This document shows, in pieces, positions 9,501-17,848 of a stretch of DNA of 64,000 bases; within the stretch, counting starts at the first letter, position 1; each line of letters opens with the position of its first letter. Made by a program: the position numbers and the translations under genes. Origin of the DNA: Mycobacterium sp. Marseille-P9652 (GTDB lineage Bacteria > Actinomycetota > Actinomycetes > Mycobacteriales > Mycobacteriaceae); the NCBI RefSeq assembly GCF_902652685.1, contig NZ_CACRUY010000029.1:1-64000 (forward strand), written 5' to 3'. The notes under the pieces were generated by a model that was not told where the DNA came from, ran no database searches, and worked only from the letters and a program-made list of their open reading frames with translations.

Positions 9501-10787
9501 GGCGTGCGCGAAGAACTTGCCCCGCACGCGCAGCAGGGGCGCGGGCCGATCGTCCTCGCCGTCGGCGTCGGCGGCACCGTTGTGGCGCGCCCCGGCTTCG
9601 CCGTTCGTCTTCGGGTTGGCGTGCCGTTCGGTCATCTCGAAGACCTGGTCGACGGCGAAGCCCACGCCCGCGCCGACCCGGGACGCGATGCGCAGCAGGG
9701 TGATTCCCGCCTTGCCCACCTGCCCGACGACGCTCTCCCACGCGTCGGGGCTGCCGGTGTTGTCGTCGACGATCACCAGGTGCGGGCCGAGGTCGACGGT
9801 GCCCGTGCCCGTTTCCAGGGCCGAACCCATGGCGGTCGGGCTGGCCGCGGCCGGCGGCGTCCAGGCACCGCGCTTGCCCTTCATGTGCAGTTCGGCGCCG
9901 AGCGCCTCCTCGAGCTCCTCGGGCGTCGCGAAAATCAGCCGCCGCCAACCACATGCGTCGAACAGCTCGTCGTGCAGGTTGTGCGGAAGCCACACCATCC
10001 ACGACCACACGTCGGGGCTGCGCGTGACGACCATGAGCTTCACGTCGCGGGGATTGTGGAAAACCGCGAGCGAACACAGCACCGACCGCATCAGCGATCG
10101 CAGCCGGTCGAGGTCCTCGCCCACGAAGCTGAAGCCGGGCGCCGAACGCAGGTTGACCACCTTCGCGATATCGCGAATCTTGCGCTGCTCCAAAATGAAA
10201 TCGCGGAGGGCCTGCCCGGTGACCGGTTCGAGTTCCTCGTCGGAGGCGATGTCCGGCCACGTCACCGACAGGACCGAGTCGGGCGCGTGCTGCACGCCGG
10301 TGCCCACCCGCACCTCGAGGAAGTCGACGTCGCCGCGACCGCGCTCCCACATTCGCGGTCCGCCGATGATGGCCCCGAGGCCGCGCGGGTCGGAGTGCAC
10401 GGCGTGCTGCCATTCACGTTGGGCGCAAACGGCATTCTGGATCTCGTCGCGGTTGACGTCGAGGTCGCGCAGGTACCGGCGGCGCCCGCGTTCCATCTCG
10501 CCCCAGGTGATCTTGCGCGCCCGCCCGAACCGCCCCGAAAACGCCAGCATGCTGAACGCGCCGATCCCCATCAACGGGAAGAATCCCGTGGAGAGGCTGC
10601 GCACCCCGGAGACGTAGAGCATCACGACGGTGCCGATGAGCGCCACGATGAGGGCGGGCACCCCGATCATCACCCAGATGTTCCGCGGCTCGCGTTCGGG
10701 CAGGGCAATCGGCGCGCTCGGCGCCACGCGAACCGGCTTCGGCGGCTCGATCTTGACGCGGTTGATCGGGAACGCTCTCTTGGACAT
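6582..10787 (-). CDS. eccC2: ESX-2 FtsK/SpoIIIE-type ATPase EccC2
   Basis: This is the motor ATPase of ESX-2, 1401 aa and unsplit. Two membrane helices lie near residues 33-85. Three ATPase modules follow, with Walker A motifs GTSGSGKSEF (~residue 527), GAKQRGKTTT (~889) and GRQGCGKTTA (~1186). Matching Walker B segments read LLVIVDEYLEL, VFVVVDDYDDV and HFVLIDDVQDL. The distal modules bind substrate export signals in this family. The ATG is preceded by GGAGG at 6 nt, which overlaps the stop of eccB2, so the two genes are coupled. It matches Rv3894c. Confidence 0.95.
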   Translation of the reverse strand: MSKRAFPINRVKIEPPKPVRVAPSAPIALPEREPRNIWVMIGVPALIVALIGTVVMLYVSGVRSLSTGFFPLMGIGAFSMLAFSGRFGRARKITWGEMERGRRRYLRDLDVNRDEIQNAVCAQREWQHAVHSDPRGLGAIIGGPRMWERGRGDVDFLEVRVGTGVQHAPDSVLSVTWPDIASDEELEPVTGQALRDFILEQRKIRDIAKVVNLRSAPGFSFVGEDLDRLRSLMRSVLCSLAVFHNPRDVKLMVVTRSPDVWSWMVWLPHNLHDELFDACGWRRLIFATPEELEEALGAELHMKGKRGAWTPPAAASPTAMGSALETGTGTVDLGPHLVIVDDNTGSPDAWESVVGQVGKAGITLLRIASRVGAGVGFAVDQVFEMTERHANPKTNGEAGARHNGAADADGEDDRPAPLLRVRGKFFAHADQLSIHRAYRYARAMARWSPTSRSEMADSTGGAAELLRALGIADPRELDVDRLWAERRGRGDERWCEIPVGAKPNGDLQNVIIRAKDFGGFGFHSVVIGTSGSGKSEFFLSLVYGIALTHSPETFNVIFVDMKFESAAQDILGIPHVVAALSNLGKDERHLAERMRRVIDGEIKQRYELFTSVGARDANDYEEIRLAGRDLPPVPVLLVIVDEYLELFANHEKWINLIIHIGQEGRGANVFFMLGGQRLDLSSLQKVKSNIAFRIALRAESGDDSREVIGSDAAYHLPSKENGFALLKVGPRDLEPFRCFYLSAPFVVPKTKEVATTVDMTLTKPRLYNWQYQPLDAADSAALEAAAAVDAEPDEFLYHEDGFKRKKIVDVLRESLHEVPHRSPRRPWLEPLEIPESVDALVAGFRGKPWHVDYGRNPGLMFPVGVMDIPEESRQIVHAVDALRSNIIVVGAKQRGKTTTLMTLMCSAATMYSPARVTFFCIGGATLAQVASLPHVTDIVSPKDREGAERILSTMDALIDAREDSFRRLRIDLDGFRERRFGVGSDGLGGTDPNDPFGDVFVVVDDYDDVYSKDTLLGDRIISLSSRGPEYGVHVICSAGGWIHGQRQSLLQNATARIQLRLADPSESQMGHSSIESREAARRTLNRPGFGLTDSLHELLVGVPALTDPATGALVGINDVGARIAEVAGVTKHASLKRLPQRVELKSILDYAAAHPSGDDLSIAFAIGERHDLGPVPLRLRQSPGLTILGRQGCGKTTALVAIGEAVMSRFSPEEAQLTLIDPKTAPHGLRDLHAPGYVRAYAYDQDEIDEVITELAQQVLLPRLPPKGLSQEELRALKPWEGCRHFVLIDDVQDLRPEQGYPPRPPVGAALWKLMERARQIGLHVFTTRNSANWATLTMDPWMRFQTAAKVSQLYMDNDPENKISRLIRAQALPPGRGLLVGADGDVEGILVGQPASSTNA

Positions 10788-10789
10788 CT

Positions 10790-12277
10790 CTAGCCTCCAG
10801 CCTTCGCCGATGTCGTCACCACGGCTACCGGGCCCAGCGTCGGCACGGTGTCACGGGCCACGAGCGCCGCCTGCTGCGACAACGCCGGGCCCGCAGCGAA
10901 AGTCCGCAAGAGCGGCCAAGGCGCCTGCACCGCCGACGACGGGTCCAGGCCGAGCGCACGCAACGTCATGTCGTCGGAGGCGATCCCGAATCGCACCCCG
11001 TTGTCAGACACCCAGAACAGCGCCTCCCGGGAGTCGGCGGTCACCACGCCACTGGTGGAAGTGACGAAGTTCGCCGCCCCTGGCAGGACCAAGACCTGAT
11101 TGGCCACCACCGACGCCGGGTCACGGTCGTCGCGCACGAGGCGCACGATCCGGTTGTCCATGGCCGGCGATACGGGCAGCCCCCGGCCGTTGTAGACCGC
11201 GATGCGGGCCTGCGGATCCGTCGACCACTTCTCCCAGCCGACGCACGTCGTCGGATTCGCCGCTGTGTCAATGAAGTTGAGGCGGCCGGTCGGGTAGTAA
11301 TCCAGCGCCAGTGGGCTGACGTCGGGGATGTTGACCAGCGCGTCGGGGGTCACCGCGCGCGGGGCCGTCGAGCCGTACGAGTTGGCGCTGCGCAGCAGGT
11401 CGGCGACGAAGCTGGTGATCTTCTGCACGCCGTCGGGGAGCAGGACGTAGAACTGGCTGCCGCCGCCCGCCGTCTGCGCTTGCAGGACGGCGCCCACCTG
11501 CGAGCCCGGTACCCACTTCGACGGTGTCCCGGCCTCGGGCACCTGCGGGACGCGCAGCGGTTCGGTCGCGGGCAGGCCGTCGAAGAGGGCGCGCGAAATC
11601 TCAACGGGCAGCGTGACTCCCGGGTCGAGGCCCAGGCTCAACGTGATCGCCCTGTTGGTCGGGTCGATCTGGGACCGTTTGCCGCCCCAGATCACGTAGG
11701 TGTTGCCCTCGAAGGTGACGAGCAGGCCGGCGTCGTCGCGCATGGGCATGGCGCGGCCGCCGCCGTAGAGCTGACCGGCGATTGACGTCACGACAGGCTT
11801 GTCGCCGCTGCGGGGGCGGCCCGCCGTGTCGCACACCGCCCATGCCGAAGCGGCACCGCGGTTGACGGGCATGGCCGCCGGCGCACCGGGGATTCCCACG
11901 AGTGGCCCGGTCGGATACTTGGCGATCTCGGCGGGTTTCACCCAGGTCGGCTGTCCCGCCGTTCCGGTCGCCAGCCGTGCAGACGTGAGATTCAGCGCCG
12001 GATACAGCCGTCCGTCGATGCGGGCGTAGATGGCCCCGGAGTCGCGGTCGCCGATGATCGCCGAATCGCCCACCACACCAGTCGGTTTGAGGACGTTGAG
12101 GAGCAACATCCAGCCGCCGGCGATCGCGACCAGGAGCATCGACAAGATGAGCGCGGCGGTCTGCTTGCGGTCGTCGTGTTTCATCCGCACCGAGAAGCGC
12201 GTGGTTGCCGCCCGCAGGCGGCGGTTGTAGAACAGGTGGCCCGAATTCTGGTCGCGGTTGGACAGACTCAGCGGCAT
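10790..12277 (-). CDS. eccB2: ESX-2 core component EccB2
   Basis: EccB is a bitopic component of the type VII core with a large periplasmic domain. The 495-aa product has a cytosolic N-terminus (RDQNSGHLFYNRRLRAA, typical of EccB) and one membrane helix at about residues 41-62. An extracytoplasmic repeat domain follows, with the paired cysteines expected in it (AVCDTAG and NPTTCVGW). It starts one base after the stop of the transglycosylase-like gene, so these genes form one transcription unit. It matches Rv3895c. Confidence 0.94.
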   Translation of the reverse strand: MPLSLSNRDQNSGHLFYNRRLRAATTRFSVRMKHDDRKQTAALILSMLLVAIAGGWMLLLNVLKPTGVVGDSAIIGDRDSGAIYARIDGRLYPALNLTSARLATGTAGQPTWVKPAEIAKYPTGPLVGIPGAPAAMPVNRGAASAWAVCDTAGRPRSGDKPVVTSIAGQLYGGGRAMPMRDDAGLLVTFEGNTYVIWGGKRSQIDPTNRAITLSLGLDPGVTLPVEISRALFDGLPATEPLRVPQVPEAGTPSKWVPGSQVGAVLQAQTAGGGSQFYVLLPDGVQKITSFVADLLRSANSYGSTAPRAVTPDALVNIPDVSPLALDYYPTGRLNFIDTAANPTTCVGWEKWSTDPQARIAVYNGRGLPVSPAMDNRIVRLVRDDRDPASVVANQVLVLPGAANFVTSTSGVVTADSREALFWVSDNGVRFGIASDDMTLRALGLDPSSAVQAPWPLLRTFAAGPALSQQAALVARDTVPTLGPVAVVTTSAKAGG

Positions 12278-12278
12278 C

Positions 12279-13085
12279 TCAGTACCCCTTGGCCGGGCGG
12301 CGCGGATCGGCCTGCTGAATGCGCGCTGCCAGATCCGACCCGTCCGCGGCGACGCCGTAGTGGCCGCGCGCGTAGTTGATGAAGGCGCACGCCTGCGCCA
12401 CCAGATCGTCGATGTTGTGGGAGGTTCCGGGCTGATGGTAGGCGGCGAAGGTGGGCGCGATGAACTGCCAGGCGCCCCGGCTGGGCGTCCCCCGTGACGC
12501 GTTGACGTCCCATCGGTTGACGGCGCCTGCGTCGTAGTTGGACTCGCGACGCGCCACCAGGTCCATGCCGCGGGCCCAGCGGGCGCGCGCCGCCGGGTCG
12601 TGAATTCCCTTTATTTCTAGAGCCCTTTGGATTGCGGCGAGGACGGCCGGGCGGCCGGTGGCGTGGTGTCGGGGGTATTGCAACCGACGCAGTCGCTGGG
12701 CCGTCTGCCGCGCGCGGGTGTGCGAGGCCGCGATGTGCCGGTGTTGGGCGCGAAGCCGCGCCGCCATCCGGGACATGGCCTCGCGGCGGCCGATTGGGGT
12801 GTCGGCGGCCGGGACCGCGTCGCTCCTGGCCGCCTCGAGCACCGCGCCCGTCGCCGTCCTCGCGCTCGCGTGGTGGGCGCGGGCGGCCGCCATCGTATGT
12901 GCCAGCGCCCGGTCCGATTCGGCCATCCGGTGTAGTTGCTGCATCCCGACGCGCGACATCCGGTGAGCGAGCGCCTGAAGTTGCGCGGGCGTATCACCGA
13001 GGTGGTCGACGGTGGCGCCGCCGGCGAACAGATCGTGGCCGCGGGACAGCGCGGCCAGCGCCTGCCTCATAAGCGGGTCAAGCAA
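12279..13085 (-). CDS. Lytic-transglycosylase-like protein (Rv3896c type)
   Basis: This 268-aa protein has a helical, His/Arg/Ala-rich N-terminal region (~1-145). A C-terminal SLT/lysozyme-like domain follows, with a candidate catalytic Glu in RRESNYDAGAVN and the GAWQFIAPTF block that forms part of the active-site cleft. The likely substrate is peptidoglycan. It has no signal peptide, so it may be exported by ESX-2 itself. It is immediately upstream of eccB2, separated by one base. A TTG start at 13085 is used because GGGGGA lies just upstream; the true start is uncertain. It corresponds to Rv3896c. Confidence 0.8.
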   Translation of the reverse strand: MLDPLMRQALAALSRGHDLFAGGATVDHLGDTPAQLQALAHRMSRVGMQQLHRMAESDRALAHTMAAARAHHASARTATGAVLEAARSDAVPAADTPIGRREAMSRMAARLRAQHRHIAASHTRARQTAQRLRRLQYPRHHATGRPAVLAAIQRALEIKGIHDPAARARWARGMDLVARRESNYDAGAVNRWDVNASRGTPSRGAWQFIAPTFAAYHQPGTSHNIDDLVAQACAFINYARGHYGVAADGSDLAARIQQADPRRPAKGY

Positions 13086-13264
13086 CGAATCCCCCGCACC
13101 GCATCCCCATTGGACACTCTTGTCACTACTTCCACATTCCCTGGGCGCGAATTGCCTCGCCGTTTCGCACCTTAAGGCGACCGCGAGGGCCGCAATTACC
13201 GAATGACATTAGTGCCGTGAGCGCGCGCTCGGCCAGTCACCTTCATTGGCCGATTGCGTACGAG

Positions 13265-14227
13265 CTAGTCTTTCGCGTCTTCGTCGCTCGGCATGATGAC
13301 GATCCGCCGGGCCGGCCTGTTGGTCACGACCGTCGGCTTCTGCTCCCCAGGCTTGGCGGCCGGCGGAGCGCTGGGCGGGATGGTCAGTCGCCCCTTCACC
13401 GGCTGGCCGTGCGGCACACCCGGGGCCGTAACCCGCTTTTCGGGCGGCTTCTCTTTGCCACCCGCCTCGCCGTGGCCGCCCATCGCGCCCGGCGGCATCA
13501 TCGGCATCCCGGTCATGCCCGACTGGCCCGACATCGGCAGGGTGCCACCGGTCGGGCCCATCAGCACCGGCTTCGCCGATGCGCCTGCCGGGGTCGTGGG
13601 CGGCGACGACGACGGGACGGGCGGCGGACCCATAAAGCCGGCCGGGGTGGTGCCACCGAGGCCACCGCCCCCGCCACCACCGGACCCAAGCCCAGCGCCA
13701 CCGCCCCCGATGCCAGCGGCACCGCCGGACTCACCGCCGAGGCTGTCCGCCAGGCGCGCGCTTTCAAGGGCCTCGGACCCGGCGGCGCCGTGGGCGCCCT
13801 GCAGCGCGCTCATCAGCGGCTGCATCGCGCCCTGCCCCGCCTGCATGGCCTGCTGCGGGAGCTGAGTCAGCGGACCCAGGATGCCGCCAATCGCGCCGCC
13901 GATCGCGCCCGTGATGCTCGAGACCAGCTGCTGGATCATCTGCGTATTGCCTTGCGCGCCAACGCCTTGGAACTGCTGCGCCGCGTCGGCTTCGTTCGCG
14001 GGGAATTTCGCGGCGGCGTCGGCGGCGGCGGTACGACGGTCGGCGTCTCGCTGTGTGCTCTCGGCGACGTCGCCGGGGACACCGGCCGCGGCCGCGGCAT
14101 CCAGTGCCGCCCGGGCTCCGCCGGTTGCCGACGGATCAGGCGATGGCATTCCGCCCGGCGGTATGGCTGGAGGTGGAGGCGCATCCGCCAAGACGCCGTA
14201 GACCTCTGGAACGCTTTGGATCGTCAT
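13265..14227 (-). CDS. Ala/Gly/Pro-rich ESX-2-associated hypothetical protein
   Basis: This 320-aa product begins with a short helical region (~50-130: NEADAAQQFQGVGAQGNTQ, then glycine-zipper-like ITGAIGGAIGGILGPL). A long Gly/Pro/Met-rich disordered stretch and a basic tail (RPARRIVIMPSDEDAKD) follow. The ATG at 14227 has an excellent ribosome site (GGAGGTGA). There is no signal peptide or enzymatic motif. Position suggests it equals H37Rv Rv3897c plus Rv3898c (about 210 and 110 aa as I recall), which would be two fragments of this one gene. A secreted ESX-2 substrate is possible; the function is unknown. Confidence 0.72.
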   Translation of the reverse strand: MTIQSVPEVYGVLADAPPPPAIPPGGMPSPDPSATGGARAALDAAAAAGVPGDVAESTQRDADRRTAAADAAAKFPANEADAAQQFQGVGAQGNTQMIQQLVSSITGAIGGAIGGILGPLTQLPQQAMQAGQGAMQPLMSALQGAHGAAGSEALESARLADSLGGESGGAAGIGGGGAGLGSGGGGGGGLGGTTPAGFMGPPPVPSSSPPTTPAGASAKPVLMGPTGGTLPMSGQSGMTGMPMMPPGAMGGHGEAGGKEKPPEKRVTAPGVPHGQPVKGRLTIPPSAPPAAKPGEQKPTVVTNRPARRIVIMPSDEDAKD

Positions 14228-14290
14228 GGAATCACCTCCCCGTCAGACGCCCCGACGCCCGTGCAAGGCAGAAACACAATTCTGGCACAA

Positions 14291-16498
14291 CTAGCGCGGA
14301 CCGGTATTCACGTTGATTTCGGACCGCGATTCAGCGCGGCTGAGCGCGCCGAACCAGGCGACGTGGTAGTGCGCCAAGTACTCGTGGGAGTCGATCAACG
14401 CTTCGATGGATGCCAGCAGCATCCAATCCCCGACTGCCGCCAGGTTGTGGTTCGGGTAGGCGCTCAGGACCGAATCCCGGACGTCGGCGATGCGCTCCCG
14501 TAGGAGCTCGATTTCGTTTTCGAGTACGCCCGTGTTGCGCACCGCAGGCGCCGCGAGCGCCTGCGCGATCCGCGGCAGACCGTCGCGGCGGCGGACGGCG
14601 TCTACCAGGGTTGGCCCAAGCTCGTCGACTTTTCGGGCGGCCGAGCGGGCTACCCGGTCACCGGTCAGGGCCGGCGCATCGCGATCGGGTTCGGCGACGT
14701 AGGCGTGCGGATGATGCGCCGCGGCAACTGTTATTGCGCCTAGCAGATCAACAGCGCTGGCATCGCGGCGCCGCGTCGCGGGTTCGAGCAACGTCACGTG
14801 AGCCGGCAGGTGCACGTGCGGCGGGATCCATCCGCCCGCGAGATCGGTGACCAGCAGCGTCGTCGTTCCGTCGTCTCTTAGGCCCGCCGCCCATGACAGC
14901 CTCGGCTCCTGCCGGGCCACCGCATCGACCAGGCGTTGCAGCCGCTGCTGTTCGGCCGAGCGAGCGGATGCCGCACCGGCCGTTGCGCCCGTCGCTGCGG
15001 ACAGTGCCGATGCACCGGCCATCGTGGGCGAGGCCGTACCGGGTTGGCCAGGTGCGGAGGCGGATGCCGCACGCTCAACGGGAGACACGAGCGGTCCGCC
15101 CGCCGACGGCGACGACGAGGCGGATGGCGAGACCGGGGCGCCGGAGATCGGCGCCGATACCGAAGGTAAGGCCGGAGGCGTCACCACCGGCGGCCGTAGG
15201 TCCGAGCCGTAGGCGGGCAGCGGTCCGGCAGGGACGACGGGGGTTGCGGCGGGCGCGGGGGCGGACCAACCGCCGCCGGTCATCAAAGGCGCCACCGGAG
15301 CGACACCACCGCCAGTCGGTGCGACCGGCGCGGAGGTCGGTGCGGGCACGTCGGCCGAGGCATATGCCCCGTGGAACGCGTCACCGCTCGACAGCGGCGG
15401 CGCGGGCAAGACTGGCGGCGCCGACAGCGGGGCAGTTACCTGCGGAGGCGGTGGCGTCCCTTGACCCATTGCGTTCACCGCACCCTGGGTCAACGCCTGC
15501 GCAGGGCCGGCGAGTGGCTGCCCACTCGTCATGCCGGTCATGACGGACTGGCCAAGTGGGCCGGATGAGAGACTTTGGCCAATGCTTGCGGGCGACGTCG
15601 GCGCGCTTGGGACAGTTGGAAGTCCGGGCGCTATTGGGCCACTAGTGCCCGGCAGCGTGACGCCGCTATTGGGCGAAGGGATTGTGGGTCCAACGGGCCC
15701 CGCTCCGTGGTTATCAAGTCCACTAGCGCCGAGCACCATTTCCGGAGGCCGATGGGGTGCTGCGACGACTCCGCTGCTCCCGCCGCTAGCACCGCCGAGC
15801 CCGTTATCACCAAGAGGCGCAGCCGTCTCCTGGCCTCCTTGCCCTGTGACGCCGTAGGCGCCACCGCTAGGTCCGCCACGACCATCAGAACCGAGGGACG
15901 ACGGGTTCAAGTCATCCACGCCGATTGGTCGTGGTGATGGGTTCTTGTCAGTTTCTATGCCGTGTTCCCGCGCCCAGGTACGAGCATCAGCACCTAAGCC
16001 CTCAGAATCGAGGATCTTCTGCGTTTCTGCCACCAACTTGTCGACAACTGTGAGGCTCGCATTGGTCGCGTCGGCGTTGCAGCGCAACTGCACTGCCTGC
16101 ACTTCCGCTACTTTTTCAACGATCGGCTTCTGCGAAGCGATAATCTGATCAATATCGTGATTGCCCTTTGCTGCGATTTCAGTTAAGCGGCTCCGCAGGT
16201 AATCGATTGCGTCCGCACTCGAGTCAAATGCTTTGGCCTTGACTTGGTACTTCTCGGCCAAATCCAAATGATACTTCTCGCCCTGCTGAATACGAGAAGT
16301 CAGGTCTTCCGCAGTCTGTCCTCGGTTGTTCGCCACAACCAGAGTTCGTTGATTGCGCAGATCCTGAGCGTACTGCTGTTGCAGAGCGCATGCCCCCTGC
16401 CAGGAAGCGGCGGCGGCGCGCAGTGGCGCCGATGGTGCAGGCCACCATGGTCCCACCAGCGCCATGGACCAATTTCCCGGAGGAAGGTCAGCTACCAC
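14291..16498 (-). CDS. Large WxG-bearing ESX-2-linked protein with conserved C-terminal module (Rv3900c + Rv3899c type)
   Basis: This 735-aa product starts at a GTG preceded by AAGGA, overlapping the upstream membrane-protein gene by 11 bp. Residues ~20-170 are helical and contain AASWQGAC, a WxG turn as in Esx/EspB-like substrates. Residues ~180-500 are a Gly/Pro/Ser/Ala-rich linker. From ~510 a folded module follows (LSWAAGLRDDGTTTLLVTDL, AGGWIPPHVHLP, then a helical part with NTGVLENEIELLRERI and YPNHNLAAVGDW) that I associate with the DUF5632/DUF5631 region of Rv3899c. H37Rv appears to have the gene in two pieces. Function unknown; a secreted ESX-2 effector or structural protein is plausible. 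Confidence 0.75.
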   Translation of the reverse strand: MVADLPPGNWSMALVGPWWPAPSAPLRAAAASWQGACALQQQYAQDLRNQRTLVVANNRGQTAEDLTSRIQQGEKYHLDLAEKYQVKAKAFDSSADAIDYLRSRLTEIAAKGNHDIDQIIASQKPIVEKVAEVQAVQLRCNADATNASLTVVDKLVAETQKILDSEGLGADARTWAREHGIETDKNPSPRPIGVDDLNPSSLGSDGRGGPSGGAYGVTGQGGQETAAPLGDNGLGGASGGSSGVVAAPHRPPEMVLGASGLDNHGAGPVGPTIPSPNSGVTLPGTSGPIAPGLPTVPSAPTSPASIGQSLSSGPLGQSVMTGMTSGQPLAGPAQALTQGAVNAMGQGTPPPPQVTAPLSAPPVLPAPPLSSGDAFHGAYASADVPAPTSAPVAPTGGGVAPVAPLMTGGGWSAPAPAATPVVPAGPLPAYGSDLRPPVVTPPALPSVSAPISGAPVSPSASSSPSAGGPLVSPVERAASASAPGQPGTASPTMAGASALSAATGATAGAASARSAEQQRLQRLVDAVARQEPRLSWAAGLRDDGTTTLLVTDLAGGWIPPHVHLPAHVTLLEPATRRRDASAVDLLGAITVAAAHHPHAYVAEPDRDAPALTGDRVARSAARKVDELGPTLVDAVRRRDGLPRIAQALAAPAVRNTGVLENEIELLRERIADVRDSVLSAYPNHNLAAVGDWMLLASIEALIDSHEYLAHYHVAWFGALSRAESRSEINVNTGPR

Positions 16499-17057
16499 CG
16501 CATTCCTTTTTCATTGCCGAATCTTTGGCAATCGCGTCATCGAGCGCAGCGTGGTACTCGCTGTCGGTCGCAACCCCGTAGCTGCCCTTGGCGGTGAGCG
16601 TCCCATAGGCGATCGCTAAAGCGCGTGCCGCATCGCGACGCTCGCCATCTAAAGCAGGGTTTGCAGCCGCCATGTACAGCATTAGGGCTCCATTGGAGGT
16701 AGCGATACGTGCGAGGGCTTTGTCACCGCCGGTGGTATCAACCTGTGCTGCATGCGCCACCAGTTTGTAAGTGTCGCAAAGTTGTTGCTGCGCTCTTGCT
16801 GTCTCGGCGGGGGTGTAGGTAGGGGTCGTGTCACCGACCGGTGTCGGAGAAGGCGCTTGTCGGGTAAACGTCAGAACCAGCCCGGCAGTCGCCGCAATGG
16901 TAGCTACGGCAGCAAGGGCAAGGGCCGTGATAGCGATGCCTCGCCCTGAACGGGCAGGCGGCGCAGGCTGGGCCACATATGGAGGTCCCCAGTGTCCTGC
17001 GGGCGAGCGGTCGGCTGCTCCTTGACCACCCGGAGCATGAGGAATCTCCCCCTCCAT
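16488..17057 (-). CDS. Single-pass membrane protein of the ESX-2 flank (Rv3901c-like)
   Basis: This 189-aa protein has a Pro/Gly-rich cytoplasmic N-terminus (~1-40) and one hydrophobic segment (GIAITALALAAVATIAATAG, ~41-63). An extracytoplasmic helical domain with two cysteines follows (QQLCDTYKLV and KKECGGS). The ATG at 17057 has a strong AGGAGG ribosome site. This architecture is common among small mycobacterial proteins encoded beside type VII substrates. It heads the minus-strand group and overlaps the 735-aa gene by 11 bp. Equivalence to Rv3901c rests mainly on position. Function unknown. Confidence 0.7.
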   Translation of the reverse strand: MEGEIPHAPGGQGAADRSPAGHWGPPYVAQPAPPARSGRGIAITALALAAVATIAATAGLVLTFTRQAPSPTPVGDTTPTYTPAETARAQQQLCDTYKLVAHAAQVDTTGGDKALARIATSNGALMLYMAAANPALDGERRDAARALAIAYGTLTAKGSYGVATDSEYHAALDDAIAKDSAMKKECGGS

Positions 17058-17377
17058 GCGTCCCTCCTAGTCCCTCAACGCCGGGATCAAATCTGCGTTA
17101 CCCATAGGTCATCAGAATCCATAGTGGCGAGCCAGTCGCCCCGGGGGCAAATCACAAGAAATCTGCGTCGCTCGCTTGAATATGGTCTCGGCTACGAAAG
17201 TCATAAGACGCCTTCGCCGGACCGACGCCACATCCTGTTTTGCCACGGAGCAGCGGCAGGCCAAGGGCTTGTACTCCGCTATCGAGACAGTCATCGGCAA
17301 CAGCGCCTACCCGAGCAAGGTGAATTGACGCTTCGGCTCTCGGCACTACCCTTACTTCCAGATCAGAAGGGGTGCCG
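17058..17377. other. Divergent intergenic region with a possible gene remnant
   Basis: This ~320-bp gap separates the minus-strand ESX-2 flank from the plus-strand DUF2563/hydrolase pair. It must hold two divergent promoters, but I see no clear -35/-10 pair. It is less G+C-rich than its surroundings. It contains a 48-codon plus-strand open frame listed separately. H37Rv has the immunity gene and the cpnT toxin gene around this point, so this may be a recombination junction. Confidence 0.5.
17182..17328 (+). pseudogene. Possible small gene or gene remnant (48 codons)
   Basis: An ATG-started frame of 48 codons ends at TGA 17326-17328. Its second half (TDATSCFATEQRQAKGLYSA, then IETVIGNSAYP) looks like real helical protein rather than frame noise. 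There is no convincing ribosome site, and no recognised domain. It could be the C-terminal remnant of a gene lost when this locus was rearranged, or a small expressed gene. Composition is the only evidence. Confidence 0.25.
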
Positions 17378-17701
17378 ATGTTCGTCGATCCGAAGCTCCT
17401 GCGCATGGGCGGCAACGACTCGCGCCGCGCGGGCGATCACGCGCACGAGGGCGCCGCTGCACTCTCGCGCGGACCGCTGTCGTCCGGGATGTTCGGTGAT
17501 TTCGCCGCTGCCGACGCATTCCACGAGGCGATCAGCTCCGCGCACGCTCAGCACATCGCCAACTTGACTGCCCATCACGAGGCGCTCGCCTCGTTTGGCA
17601 CGAAGGCTGACCAAACCGCCAACGGCTTCATCGACATGGACAACCACAACGCGGCCGAAATGCGCGACGTGCTTCGTCAATCACCCGAGCCCAACATCTG
17701 A
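17378..17701 (+). CDS. DUF2563-like small protein
   Basis: This 107-aa product begins MFVDPKLLRMGGNDSRRAGDH, which I recognise as the start of the mycobacterial DUF2563 family. The ATG at 17378 is preferred over an in-frame GTG six bases upstream because AGAAGGGG then sits at a normal distance. The chain is helical, the size of a WXG100 protein, and lacks signal peptide and membrane segments. The family has no assigned function. It lies 215 bp before a WxG/alpha-beta hydrolase gene, a pairing that suggests a partner or chaperone role. It sits where H37Rv encodes CpnT/EsxE/EsxF. Confidence 0.78.
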   Translation: MFVDPKLLRMGGNDSRRAGDHAHEGAAALSRGPLSSGMFGDFAAADAFHEAISSAHAQHIANLTAHHEALASFGTKADQTANGFIDMDNHNAAEMRDVLRQSPEPNI

Positions 17702-17848
17702 TCGATCCGGCCGATACCGAGTATCGCCGGTTCGCCGACTGCTCCGAGATATCCACAGCTCCTGCGCATTCCCCATCACCCTCCCCAACCGAATTGACCC
17801 TCGGCTCAACGCCAGACGTAGCGTTGCACGCAATCCGGGAGGGTTGCG

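Noticed and set aside
8394-10793. 799-codon open frame on the plus strand
   Set aside because: It lies antisense to eccC2, whose frame has clear ATPase motifs; the plus-strand product is Arg/Val/His-rich without motifs, a usual artefact in G+C-rich DNA.
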